27,087 nt of DNA from Seison nebaliae. Lineage: Eukaryota; Rotifera; Pararotatoria; Seisonacea; Seisonidae. The position numbers were made by a program, and so were the translations under genes. Location of the stretch: the NCBI GenBank assembly GCA_023231475.1, contig JALJEE010002512.1, forward strand, positions 1 to 27,087, in the 5' to 3' direction. A model generated the notes under the pieces. It was not told the DNA's origin. It did not search any database and saw only the letters and a program-made list of their open reading frames with translations. Shown here piece by piece: positions 7,721-19,988 of this stretch. How positions within the stretch are numbered: position 1 is the stretch's first letter; each line of letters starts with the position of its first letter.

Positions 7721-10700
7721 CTGATCCAAATGCCTTTCCACATAATCTTTTACGTAAGCACAGTAAGAAAGTTAATTCAAATTTTTCTCATCTCATATTC
7801 CTCTTACCGTCGATGATAAAATGAATATCATTTCAAAGGTTTCTTACCTAATCGTCTCCTATACATATAACTGCTAATCGTATAATGGAATTCGTTCTCT
7901 CAAACATAATTATCACATCATCCGAAATATTGGAGAGTTATTTTTGAACAAAAATAATTTAATCTGGAGAATAAATCCGTTGGAGCAGGAGAAGATCATT
8001 CATTGCTTGAACAAATTCCTGAAGTGTTGATAAATATTAATTTTGCGCCATCAAAAACAATTGTATGTTTGGTTTAGAATCACTTAATGTTTAGCTAGGA
8101 TTACAATTAACAAATTTCAAATCATCTGAGAATTTGTGAGTAGTAAAGAAGACTGGATTCGATGTTTGTTGCTTGTCTTCCATCCTTCCCAATAGTTGCC
8201 CTTAAAAATGAATGTTTAGGAATAAAAAATAATAAGTTTTAAGGACTTTCTGTTAGAAGGTTTTGTTAATTGCAATTTTTTTTATAAAAATATCAAGTCC
8301 GGATATCTATTCGTGACATCTGCTTGGGAATGAGAAACATTGAAAGAGATTTTTTTCAGTTCAATATCATTAGGTTCGATAAATAACGAATGAGAGATTT
8401 ATTGAATATCACAATCATTTATTATTGTAAGGATTGAGGGACGGATAAATATGAAATGAATATTTCCTTCCATTCTATCATTTCCATCATTTACGAACAT
8501 CCCAAATTTCATTATCATTGCCATCCTTTAGAACTGGTCGATAAAAAAGACGAAAAAGAGAATCTTTATTTGGGAAGGATCGATAGAAAAAGAGACAAAA
8601 AAAGAAATTAGAACAAGAAAATAATATGATACGGATGATGAAGATTGGATAACAATTCTTTGTTTTAATATTGTGGATTTCCATGATAAAGACTTCCTTC
8701 ATCTTCTCTTCAACAAAATATCCATTATCTGAAGAAGAATTAATATAAGTGTCATTGATCAACGAATATCAAACCAATACGATCATATTAATGGAAACGC
8801 ATAGGTATTTCTCCACAATCTTCCTCCTTCTAAGATCGTTTGTACGATCAACACTTTATCCTTTTCCGTCTTCATCTTAATGAAGAGAGTGATTCCGGAT
8901 ACATTCAAGTACTACCTATTCAATATACTTCCAGAAACAAAAAAATATTGTACAGGAGTGTCATCGCGAGATAAATATTGTGGAGAATAATTAGAACAGT
9001 TATTGATAATTCAATTGAACATTTTCTCCAAAAACATATTTTCTTTTTCTTCTCATCATCATTTCTTCGTTATTTCTCCTGTCAATCATATTTGGTCGAT
9101 CATTAGAATTTCCATTGAATTGAAAATGCAATAAGATAAATTTCTTTTAACATTATTTGTTATTTTCTAAATGGTCTCTAAATTATCCGTTTTATTTATT
9201 AGGTTCTTTCGAAGAATGAGAAAGAATTGTGATTGTTATCATGGAAAGATATTGTTCTTCATTTATTTCTTGTTCCTATCAATATTATGAAGGGACGTCA
9301 ATTCTTATTTAGGTGGATGAAAAGAAGATGAATATTTCTTGTGAAGATGAAAAAAGAAAAGTCAATTCATTCCATTAATGGAAACACGAGATAGTTTTCT
9401 TATTAAAAGATTAGCTATTTAGCTTGCTACGAGATAGTATGATTAGAAGAATTGATATTGAAATAAAAGTCAATGTTCCAGATATCATAATAGCAATTAT
9501 TTCCATTAATTCTAGTGGAACGAAAAGTAAAATGGAAAATTTGAAAGTATACTTCGAAAGCAAATTATACAGGGAATTAGTTTGTGAGATGTTCATATGT
9601 CGTAACATGTTCACTTTAGAACTGAATTAGTCTGACTACCAAAACGAAGGATTTTTAATACAAATCTGACAATAAATTGGTGGAACATTCTGTCCTTTTC
9701 TAACGTTTACGAACAATTCCTCATTTGATTTTATTGTGTTCCCAACAGAATTGAGGAGAGAAAATATTGGAGTCACATCATCACATCAGACCTCGTTGGC
9801 ATATATTGATAGAGTTAGTAGTTTGTTGTATTGAATAGATGAAATCAAATAGTTATTCTTTCGGTTCAATACTTCTCGCCGGTGAGTTAATCGAGTTCGT
9901 CATCTTCACAGTCACGTTCAATGTCAAACGATTCCACTTAATATACTGACAGTAATAGTAGCACGTTTCTATTCTAAAGAATAGCAGTATTACCTTCCCA
10001 TATATTCCACTAATAGTAGTGACTGATATTCAAGTTATGTGTGAATCGATGAATGAAAAGTGATTTCTTTCGAAATTCCATAATTGTATTACAAGTTTTT
10101 CACTCATCTTCCTCATCAAGAATCATCACCAACTTCTCCAAAAAATCGTTTACAACAATCTTTGTTTCACTTGAGAAACTTTCTCATGGAATTATCAAAT
10201 AAGTCGAAGGATATCATTTTAACTAAGAGTTTATATTCGATTAATTAGCGGTATATTAAATGATAAGATTATCGGTAAATCTTTTATAAGAAATTTTTTT
10301 CGAATTCCTTTTCAACAAAACCCTAAAGCTTTCGCTTAATGTGTATTCACTATCGGAAAAGTTGTACGATGAGTATAACTCGTGAAATGTGAGTTAGGAA
10401 TTTTTGTTGAAAACATATCGGATGATCCGAATAATTAGTTAGAAATAAGAATAGTAGTTGATAAATTGTGAAAAGAAGATAGTTCTAATAAATAGTGGGA
10501 AAAGGAAGATAAGAGAAAAATTCGTATTGGAAACAAGTAATAGAAATCTATTATCATTTTTAATGTTTATTCTATTTATCTTCCGTTCTTTCAATTTTTT
10601 ATTAACATATTCTTCCGGTACTTTCTGGTAGATGAGATGTAATAATTCATATCTTTATTCATCTTCTTCTTTCTCCCACTAAACATTGGAGATATTCTTC

Positions 10701-13343
10701 TTTTATCTGTCTTTCTTCTCCAGTTCTTCTTATTGTTACTTTCGTATTTATCAAAAAAGATGATCGTTGAAACATCACCTGACGGAAATATGAGAATGGT
10801 ATAATAAAAACTAGATTAACTTGTTATTTGTCCATTTTTATTGTGTGTTGTTGAATGGGAGATCAGATTAGAAGAGTAGACATATATCATCTTTTCCGTC
10901 TTCTACTAAATACATATGATTAACAGATGTTAATCATCAGTGGAAAAGAATGAAACAAATTTCAACTTCCGTTACGTCATAAAATGATAAAGTAAATGAA
11001 GTGGAAAAGGAATCAGTTCGAGAGAAATATGGAAAAGTTTGAAGAACTTAACCAATTAACAGAGAACCATGTTGATTCTCTTAAATCCATTCCATTCTGC
11101 CGTTCTTGTCAATCGAATGACAAGTAAAGTGAATGTTAATTAGATAAGATATGTTGTTGATAATCGTCAACCTTTTTTTCCTGGTAATGATGTTAGATTA
11201 TGTAAAGTAAGAAAATGAGGAATGGAATTATAGTATTTGGATGGAAACGTTTTATCCGCCGGAATAAATTAGGAATCTGAAAGATCATGAGACAGAAATC
11301 GGTTGGATCACATTGAAATATTTTGGAATATGTTTACTTGGAGGAAGAATGATCGTTCTCAATAATGTTGATGTTGTTGGTGAGAAGAAGAAATGGAACT
11401 ATTATTTTCGTCAGTTTTATCATTCGCATTCTTTTTCTTCGAGGATTCTCTTCGCAATTTTCTTCTTACACTTTCTTTCTTGTTTGATTCAATTTAATTA
11501 TTTAATGGAATAATTGTGGGAAGAGACAGCATTGTGTGAAAGATAATAAATATTATTGATATTCATCAACTCAATAGGAAATATATACAAAGTGAATGAG
11601 AATGACATTGTAAAAGAAGAAAGAAGAAAAGAAAATGAAGCAATTGTCACCGTCAGAAATCACAACATGTTGCGAAAAAAAGATGATGAATACGTTCATG
11701 ATTAGCTCAGACGCTAACCATCTTCCGCATTTCATTTGAGTACTCATTTTCTTCAGTTATTAAACATGTCGAATTATTATTAGTTCCGCTCCATTTTATC
11801 ATTAACACTCCTTACTACTTCATTCTAATATAAATGTTATATGGTCGAAAATGAGAAGAAACCACATCCGGAATATTTCGATATAAAAGACACATCTTTT
11901 TCTTCATCTTCTTCTTTTTCTCCTAAATTATAAATTTTCCTTCTCCTAAATCTATTCTTCTTTCTCCACTTCGATATCTGGAAGTTGCATGATTCCAAAG
12001 AAGTAACTTGCTATGCAAAATTCTTCAATTAAAACTATCGTCTTTTCCTCTAACTCCAACATCTTTAGTATGAATGTTCTACGCGAAAAGTAAGAGCAGA
12101 TTCATTTTAATACAAAGTAAAAGAGTTTTTAGGGTAAACATAATGAACGGAAATTTCTCTGGAAGTTGAATGAATGGACATCGTTTTCTTTCGTCGATTC
12201 AATTAATGACTAGTCAAACTCGTGCCATTTATTTCGATCACAATCATTCCTTTCAGATATATAGAACTGATATAACATTCGGACGATGGTAATGCAACAT
12301 TCTCTAAAAAGACATTTCTTATACAAAACGAATCAATTATGTTTTACTCTTACCTCTTCTTCTTGTACGGCAATTTGGATAGTGAACAATTGGATTCCAT
12401 TATGTTCTCTCGACGATTATTTGGAAAGTAAGCAATTTATGTAAAAAAAAGTAATACGAATAAATTTAGTCGTTGGATACTATCCAATTTGGACAATGGT
12501 CATTTTTTTTTGATTTCATACTGATCGATAATTATAAATATTTCTGTTATTTTATAGTTAGACGATATATTAGACGATATAGTCAAAAAAATTTTCGTTA
12601 ACTAAATCAGAGTCCCTCCGATCAACGACTATTGAAAGATTACCATTTCCTCTTCAATTTATTAAGCATTCTTCTTCCTTCAGAAGAAATCCTAATTATA
12701 TTGACTTCCATTGATTAGTGTTAAAGAATATGGTTATTTCTCAAATATTGTAGAAAATATTTCCATCCATCATAGATGGAAATGAAGAATGATTATTTCT
12801 AATCTGAATAATATTATCGAGGTGAAATTACTGTTAGTTATGTGGAATTTCTGCATAAATAAATGAGAATTAATAGATAATAAAATAGAAAAGAATTTTA
12901 GGGTCATTCCATTCTATTTTTCATTATTATTCCCAATATTTCATCATCGATCAATGAACCATTAACGATTCGACATCTGCTATTGTCACCTTTTGATAAC
13001 ATCAATATTGATCATCATTCCACGAGTTAATGAGATTTCCCAAATAGTTTTTTTGGATGAGAGATGAACGATAATTGAGTCTTACTATGTATATCTGGAA
13101 TCGTATGAATGGAAGTATCAGACAGTTCTGTTATCGAATTAAAAATAAACATTCTCTTATACTCGATTGACCTCGTGTTCTAAATTTCACTTCTGTTCCT
13201 TTTAATTCATGGAAATTTATAGAAAACACATTTTCTTCTTCAACATCATCTGAAAAGGTAAAATCGAGAAATCGTTTTGCAAACCGTCAATTACCTTATC
13301 GAATTTACCAACTTTTTAGTAATGATACAAAAAGTGTAACAAA
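7461..13343. other. Gene-poor block of about 5.9 kb, no supportable gene
   Basis: Apart from the possible remnant at its left end, both strands are closed by frequent stops. The few longer open frames (8487-8762 minus; 9411-9630 on both strands; 11313-11513 plus) lack an ATG at the start, show no domain or signal, and overlap each other. The block has many GGAA/TTCC and GAAGAA/TTCTTC tracts and pyrimidine-rich runs such as 11890-11970. It also holds a 12-bp tandem duplication (12558-12581) and small inverted repeats. It ends at the first exon of the cadherin-like gene and may hold its upstream regulatory DNA or an untranslated transcript; neither is shown. Confidence 0.5.
12558..12581. repeat. 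12-bp tandem duplication
   Basis: TTAGACGATATA occurs twice head to tail (12558-12569 and 12570-12581) with no mismatch. About 80 bp to the left a near-perfect palindrome TTGGATACTATCCAA is present. No function can be assigned. Confidence 0.8.
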
Positions 13344-16300
13344 ATGTCCAATACAATCTTCCTCCTAACTCTTCTGCTGTTCAATGAATACAAAAGTTGA
13401 TTTTTTCCTTGAATACAAAAAAATTCAAATTATTTTCAGGTGAATCAAATTTATGTGGACAACGTTTGAAGAGAGATATCATTCAAATACCGGAAGAAGG
13501 TGATATAAGTTAATAAATTACTCTATTGAATTTGAGATTAATGTTTCTTTTGGAAGACCGAAAAATTTATGATCTATCAAATGCTTTCATTCTCAATAAT
13601 CATTCAAATTCAACAATTAAAGCAAAATTAATGTTGTTAGGCGACTCAGCCGTCCCACATTTCCGCATTGAAAATTCCACGAATTTAATTCTGGTAAAAA
13701 CGTTTGATGCCGATCTAAGAACTTTTACTGGATATGTTGACTTAAAAGTTGAATGTGTAACTTTTTCATCAACACCGCGCGAAGGTATAAAATTGATCTT
13801 ACAAATACCTGAAAAACGGAAATATCCGTTGATTAAGAAGCGGTCCGTTCAATCTAAAGTTTCGATTCTTTAAATTAAATTATTTATAAAGCTTTTATTA
13901 TTAGCGACATGTATTCAATCTTCTCATTGCCATAGACGATTTAAATGATCATCAGCCTTATTGTGAGAATTCAGATGACGTAACTACATTAAGTGAATTT
14001 GACACCCAGAACAACATGATTGGAAACAAAAGACGATCATCCATTTTTGATCGTTCAATTGGACCATTATTAATCTCCTTAAATATTTCTGAGGTTTTTC
14101 ATTATAATTTTTTGTAATATATTTCAATTTTCGATAATTTTTATTATAATTCAAAAATTTTTCGATTAGGATCATCCGTCAAATAGTATCATCTATTCGA
14201 ACATTCGTTGTTTCGATAATGATAAATTAAATAATATCAATAGTCAACTTCTTTATTATATCAAAGTGAAACCAAATGATTATCATGAATATTTCGATTT
14301 GAATTCAGTTCAAAATCCTACACTTATCCTGAGAAAGCCTCTCGATTATTCAATTTTTCAAAAAACAATAATAACAATTCATGTGGAAGTTATAACACTT
14401 TTGAAAGATTTGTTATATTTCTCTAATTTTAAAGGACCAAGGTCTTCCTTCGCTATCGACATCTGTAATCATTAATATTAACATCCATGAAAGTAAATTG
14501 AAGAAGACATACAATTTTTCAAAATCCAATTATCTGATCGATGTTCGTTGTCATGACAACGAAGTTGAATTAAAAAGTAATATTCAACTGATTTCTAAAC
14601 GGGATATCAATTGGAGTACTGAACCTATAAAATTGCAATTCGTACCATCTTCATTTAACAAACAATTTCGCTCAACCATTTTACCAGATGGAAAAATCAT
14701 TCTAAATTCTGGAAAATGTTTTAAGAAACAAGAAATTATTTTAAAAGTTAATTTTTGTTCTTCCCAACGACTTTTACTTAACTCTCAATAAAAGACGTGT
14801 TCTTCGCCGAATTATTGTTCAACCACAAATCTTCAACTTCATCCGTTGACACCTGAAATAACAGATAAATGTCCGGAATTCAAATGGAATCCAAATTTCA
14901 AAGTGGAATTATCGAATAAATCAGAAACATATTTTTACTATAAATTATTGGAAAGTAAGAGAATGACATTTTCTGATCCCATTCTTCAAGTATCCTCCAA
15001 CAACGTTTTGATAAATGGAAAATCCAAATTAATATCTAAAAAAGAAAATTTAATTACATCAATTTATTTGGATATGAATACAACATTCAAAAATATATCA
15101 GAAATAATATCAATTAATAATGGAGATTGTTTCATAGAAATAGAAATGGAAATTGAACAAAATTTGAAGGTTCTTAATTTGGATCGAACAGAAACGGAGA
15201 AATATTATTTTTCCAAATTTACCAATAACGAATGTAGTCCAAATAACAGTTCTTTATTTTTACCTTTCCTCCAATTTGAAAAATCCATCAATCTCTTCAA
15301 TTTTTATGGGAATACGATTATTGGAAAAATTAATGTTTAATTTTAGTTAAATTTAAAAATTTTTCAAAATTTTCTTTTCAAATTTTAGACGAATGAAAAA
15401 CTGAATGTAAAATATGAAATTGATGAAAGGAGAATAATTTACTTAAAAAATAATCATTGCTCCTTAGAAAATATAACGACGAATCATTTATGTTCTCCAT
15501 ATCTCAAAATCAATAAGCAAAACGGATATCTTATAATTGAAACTGAGAAATTCTTGAAATTTATGATGAGAAATCGAAAAGAAGTACATTGTGAAAATAT
15601 TTTAATAAATATTTTATACAACAAACGAATTCATAATGTGATTGTTGGAATTGATCTCTTTTTCTACAACAAACAAATAAGACCGTTAGTTTAATCAGTT
15701 CTTAAAGAGAAAGAAGTTCAAATTTGTTTTAGGAAGATTCGTAGTCCATCAACTCCACTACCAATAATTGGAGAAGATGAAAAAGATTCCTTCTATTTTA
15801 TCGTTATTTGCATTGGAGCTGCTTTCTCTGGAATTCTCATTTCCATCATCATCACTTCTACAATAATTTATATGTTAATTTTGATTTTTCATTGTTTAAC
15901 TTACTAAGAAATTTTCAGAAGAAACCGGAGGAAGAGATTGCAGGAAAAATGGAAATCGAATGAAAAAAATTTAAATCAGAAAAGAATGTCAAGACGTTCA
16001 TCAATGGAACGCCGATCGAAAGCATTAGTCTCCAAATCCACTTCGACAACATCTTACAATGAAATCGCATATTCACATGAGAGACATAGTGATCAATTGA
16101 CATGTCGTAGCGACATTTCACCATCATCCGATTTTAAAGAGAATGACACGAATAAAAGTGATGAATGTCGAACGACTGATATTTTTATAGTAAATTCTTA
16201 TATTCCATTAAATGGAAACATTCATCATTCACCAGTAAACCATGAGAAATATTCGAATGACAATCACTTAATCTCAACAAGAAGTCAAAGTACAATATCG

Positions 16301-17250
16301 AACGATATTGGAAAAACAAGAAGTTAAATATTCCATTACTAATAATTATCTTATAATATGTTATAGATGAAAAGATTAATGGTAATCATTGTCATTATCG
16401 ATCTGATATGAATCATAATTTGAGTTTAGCATTGGAACCGAATACTTTCGTTCAAAAACATGTTAATCGAACATTGAGACCGAAAACAATTCAAACGAAA
16501 ATGGAACATAACTCCTCATCATCTGATATTAATTCCATTATCTCCAAATATAATAACAATAATCATAATAATAATAATCATTTCTATCATAATCAACATG
16601 ATGAGATCGATAATAAAAATGAAAGCAATCGTTCATCATCGTCATCCTCCACTCATTCGGATGAAGTATCACCAATTAGTACAACGTATGAAATTTCAAC
16701 ATCTCCTAAACAATCAACAAATTATATTATTTCCACTCTAACTACTAATACAATGAATGATTTTGAGAATAATGATAATATTGACAAATTCAATTTTTCC
16801 TTACCTCCTTTAGCACAAAGTGAATCCGAAAATGATTCACTTTCAAACGAACATGAATATCGAAATGAAAATTTCAAGAACAACAATAATTCGAATATTC
16901 AACTTCTTTTGAAAGAATATGATACACTTTTTCGTTTAAAAACCAATTTAAATAAACGAATGACAAACGGTTTATAATTCTCTTATAATTTATAATTCTT
17001 TTAATTTTCTTTATAATTTTTCTTATCAGCATCGTCCGAATATTATTCGATGGTTAACGAGAATTTGAGACAAGTACCGATTGGAAAGAGTTCATCGGCT
17101 TTCCTCACTGAATCACTTGCTCGATTGGATGAAGTTTCAGCGCCCGATTGTTTACGAACAGCTACACCATCTATGTTGCAAACTGATTTCGATGGAAACA
17201 CCCTTCTATCTCCACCATTTACGACAAGTTGCTCACAAGACAGTCGATAA
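13344..17250 (+). CDS. Divergent cadherin-like single-pass receptor (12 exons)
   Basis: Exons: 13344-13395, 13440-13499, 13557-13858, 13905-14093, 14170-14388, 14435-14746, 14795-15334, 15389-15684, 15733-15873, 15919-16322, 16367-16969, 17030-17250. They sum to 3339 nt, 1112 aa plus stop, all phase-consistent. A signal peptide (MSNTIFLLTLLLFNEYK) opens the protein. Cadherin hallmarks span exons 4-6: the linker AIDDLNDHQP (about 147-156), then a repeat with FDND (about 216-219), LILRKPLDYS and VEDQGLPSLSTSVIININI, matching the DxNDN, DxD, LDYE and D-x-G signatures. Flanking ectodomain segments look like eroded cadherin folds without clear calcium motifs. One membrane helix lies at about 676-703, followed by RNRRKR and a tail of about 410 residues rich in Ser and Asn (poly-Asn/His run). 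Known family role: adhesion or signalling at the cell surface. The orthologue is not identified. Confidence 0.85.
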
Positions 17251-17288
17251 ATAACAGTATTACCTCTAACGATTGCTACAATTTACAG

Positions 17289-17294
17289 AATAAA
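17289..17294 (+). terminator. Poly(A) signal candidate for the cadherin-like gene
   Basis: AATAAA lies 39 nt after the stop codon at 17250, in an AT-rich stretch between two convergent genes. The hexamer and spacing fit a short 3' UTR, but AATAAA is frequent by chance in DNA this AT-rich. Confidence 0.45.
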
Positions 17295-17600
17295 TTTGAT
17301 TTTTCTCAAAAATTTTTTTATGGTTTTATTCAGAATTTTATTTATTAATATTCCTCAGTTTCTTTCTTCTTAACACACTGAAAGTTATTTTTCTTTTTCA
17401 TTAAAAATAATTTCTTCTTTTCTTCACGTTTATTAATATCTTTTAAGATTATCCTAAATAAATGAAGGAAGAAATTTTTCTTGAATATCTTTCCAAGATC
17501 ATCGATCTATTAATTCTTCGTTTTCTTTAGCCACATAACCGTCCTATTAGATTTGGAAATTAAAATAATTTGAAAATTGAAATAATTTGAAAATAAATCA

Positions 17601-19162
17601 CTAAACTTGGACCATATTCATAAAGACACGTGCAATATTTCTAGCATCATCAATTCCGGTATGTCGCTGTCCGACAAAATCGAGATCTAATTGATCTAAC
17701 ATATCTTGTAAACAAGCTAAACGATTTTAGAATATTCTTAATAATAAAATCGAACTATTCTTTTCACTTTTGTAGAAGCATCTGAATGCTTTTCCCAAAT
17801 TGCACCAATTATATGCCCAATTCGGATATTGGATCTCGGAATAAATACATTGATTTCTCAAGTAGTATTGAGTATCAGTTTTACTGGAATTCCATAAAGA
17901 AATTATTAGGGAAAATTCAAGAAAGTAAAACCAATCAGTTATCAAAAGAAAATTTTTCGACAATTTTCTAGAATGTCCATCATCATCATCATAATACAAT
18001 AACTTATTTTCTATCATAAAATTTTCGACTTCTTTTATCACCTCTCTGAACGGAAGTGCATTATCGACATCTATCTAAAATGTGAATTTAGAAGTTGTAA
18101 AAAGAAATGGAAATAATTGATAACTTGATTAATTGAAGTGAATTTTTTGCAGAAATAAGAAAGGGTTTGATTGATCAATGGTCGACAGTATCGTTTAAAA
18201 GTATGCTTCTAAAATTAGAAATTTATTATACTGTTAATGGAAAGTAATTAATTTGGAGAACTATTTGGAAAGTATTCCCTTCAAGAACAATTATTGGGAA
18301 TTCGATAATTTCTTGTTTTTTCGGTATTTGAACCGATCTCATCAGTCGATGATCTTCGAAACAGGTCGCTTCAAAGTCGATAAAACAATAAAAATTATAA
18401 TTTGCTTTCGCGCATAGAAATGGATATTTAATATATGATGTTGTAATATCATTGGAATTTAAAAAGAAAATAATTTTTTCCATCATCGACAATAAACGTC
18501 TTCGTAGAACGAATAAAGTTCCACTGAAATGAAGGAGAATAAAATATTATATTTAATAATAATTAACAATAACTTTAATGATAAATGATATTGAGCAAGC
18601 CTTTCTAATAACTCCTTTTTCGGTAATGTTGAGATATATTTTCGTATGAGAATTACAGAGCGTGAATTGATCTTTGTTCGTTTTCCTTCTTCTTTTTTCT
18701 CCAACAAAAATAATAGTCGAAGAGGATCTGATGCAAATTCTTTTAAATTAACATCGACAGCTATTTAAAAAAAATTATTTGTTATACTATTCCGATAAAG
18801 ATTTAACAATCTAATCTGGAGACTTTCAGAAAATCGGGAGGAATAGGAGCCGATTTATTCTCCTTCTCCCACACCGAAGTGAGAGTCGCCGTATTATAAT
18901 ATTGAGTAGTGAGATCAAAACAATTCTGGGAAATTTGTCTTTCCTCAAATGACAATTTTGATTTCTTCTTGTTCTCCGTTCTATTATATAATCGCTGTCT
19001 GGACGCTTGCCGATAACCTGATAATACTTTCCCAGAAGCCCATTCGTCTACCAATTCTCTTAATGGATCTCGGATTACCTCGATGTCTTTCTTCGGCGGA
19101 CTTTCTGGAGGTTCAGTAAAAAATTCATGAACTGTTAGTTCCGGAAGATTATTGGATTCCAT
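17601..19162 (-). CDS. ERI1: ERI1-type 3'-5' exoribonuclease (SAP + DEDDh), seven exons
   Basis: Minus-strand exons: 18808-19162, 18574-18760, 18262-18523, 18125-18208, 17932-18074, 17768-17883, 17601-17716. They sum to 1263 nt, 420 aa plus stop, with introns of 47-53 nt. A SAP RNA-binding motif lies at about 164-191 (LPKKELLERLAQYHLSLNG, then LRRRL). The exonuclease follows: CFIDFEATC (D230, E232), EIIEFPIIVLEGNTF, FKRYCRPLINQTLSYFC, LLITDCKTDTQYYLRNQC (D347) and RHTGIDDARNIA (H401, D406). All five DEDDh residues of the ERI1/3'hExo family are present, so it should be active. Family role: trimming 3' ends of histone mRNA, 5.8S rRNA and small RNAs and restraining RNAi. The first 118 residues are hydrophilic, match nothing I recognise, and start at an ATG with no upstream exon seen. 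It converges on the cadherin-like gene with a 350-bp gap. Confidence 0.93.
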
Positions 19163-19808
19163 TTCAATTAATCAAAATCATGTTTATTAATTTTTTGGAA
19201 AAAAATATGAACACTCTTTACAAAATCATTCCTCCTCTAATAATATTCATATTTCAGATTGAAATGATAAGCGTTAAGAATTAACCTCATTGATCTACAA
19301 TGATAAGCCAAGATAAGATGTCGATATGAATTTATCTATTAATTTACTTCTAGTTGGAGTGTCATTATAACTGAAATACTCATTTATCAGTACTATTGTT
19401 AGTACTATACTCGACGTTAGTCATATTTTAAAATATATACCATCTTGTGGGGCAAAATGGGCAAAAAAATACGTACTTTCATATTATCCATTCATTTTTA
19501 TCGAATTTTAAATAAGAAAAAAGTTGCAGCCATTTTAAAATATTTTTGATTATGATGTTGATCGACTAACATTGTAAGCTTATTTGATCAAAAAAAATTC
19601 AATTTGTTCTCATTATAAGATGTATCAAAAATTATTGAAAATCTCCATAGAAGCGGACTAGTTCATTATTTAGCGTCTGTCAAATTTTTAGAAAGTTAAA
19701 TTGCCGAAAAAAAAAATTAATTACAAATGATTTTGAAATTTTAGAAAATGTCCTAGAAAGCAAAGAATTTTAAAGTTATAAAAAGTTAGAACAATTAATA
19801 GGAAAGAA

Positions 19809-19988
19809 ATGAATGTTTCCTTCGTTTCAATATTAACATTTTGTGTCATTTTTCTGGTTTGTGGGGAAAGTGTTTACCATTTTAAATCAGTTGCCCAGAA
19901 GTTGAACATTTCAATTAAATGGGAATTGTTTGCTCGTTGTGGGCCGAATGGTTATAAATTTGAATTACGCCATGACTTGTCCCTATGA
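19809..19988 (+). CDS. Candidate small secreted peptide (59 aa)
   Basis: The ATG at 19809 opens a textbook signal peptide (MNVSFVSILTFCVIFLVCGE). About 39 mature residues follow with protein-like content (SVYHFKSVAQKLNISIKWEL, then FARCGPNGYKFELRHDLSL) and one N-glycosylation site. The codon mix stands out from the surrounding AT-rich DNA. The frame closes with TGA at 19986-19988, but the next frame continues with protein-like residues (CPYDWNQVYRIVNGRN), so the ORF could be a damaged or incompletely modelled gene. No family recognised. Confidence 0.35.
   Translation: MNVSFVSILTFCVIFLVCGESVYHFKSVAQKLNISIKWELFARCGPNGYKFELRHDLSL

Noticed and set aside
8487-8762. Minus-strand ORF of 91 codons in the gene-poor block
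   Set aside because: It has no ATG at its start, no splice context and no recognisable sequence; length is within chance for AT-rich DNA.
9411-9630. Overlapping ORFs on both strands (67 and 68 codons)
   Set aside because: Mutually antisense, no ATG at the plausible starts, no features; chance open frames.
11313-11513. Plus-strand ORF with hydrophobic end
   Set aside because: Starts without ATG, low-complexity hydrophobic content and no splice partners.
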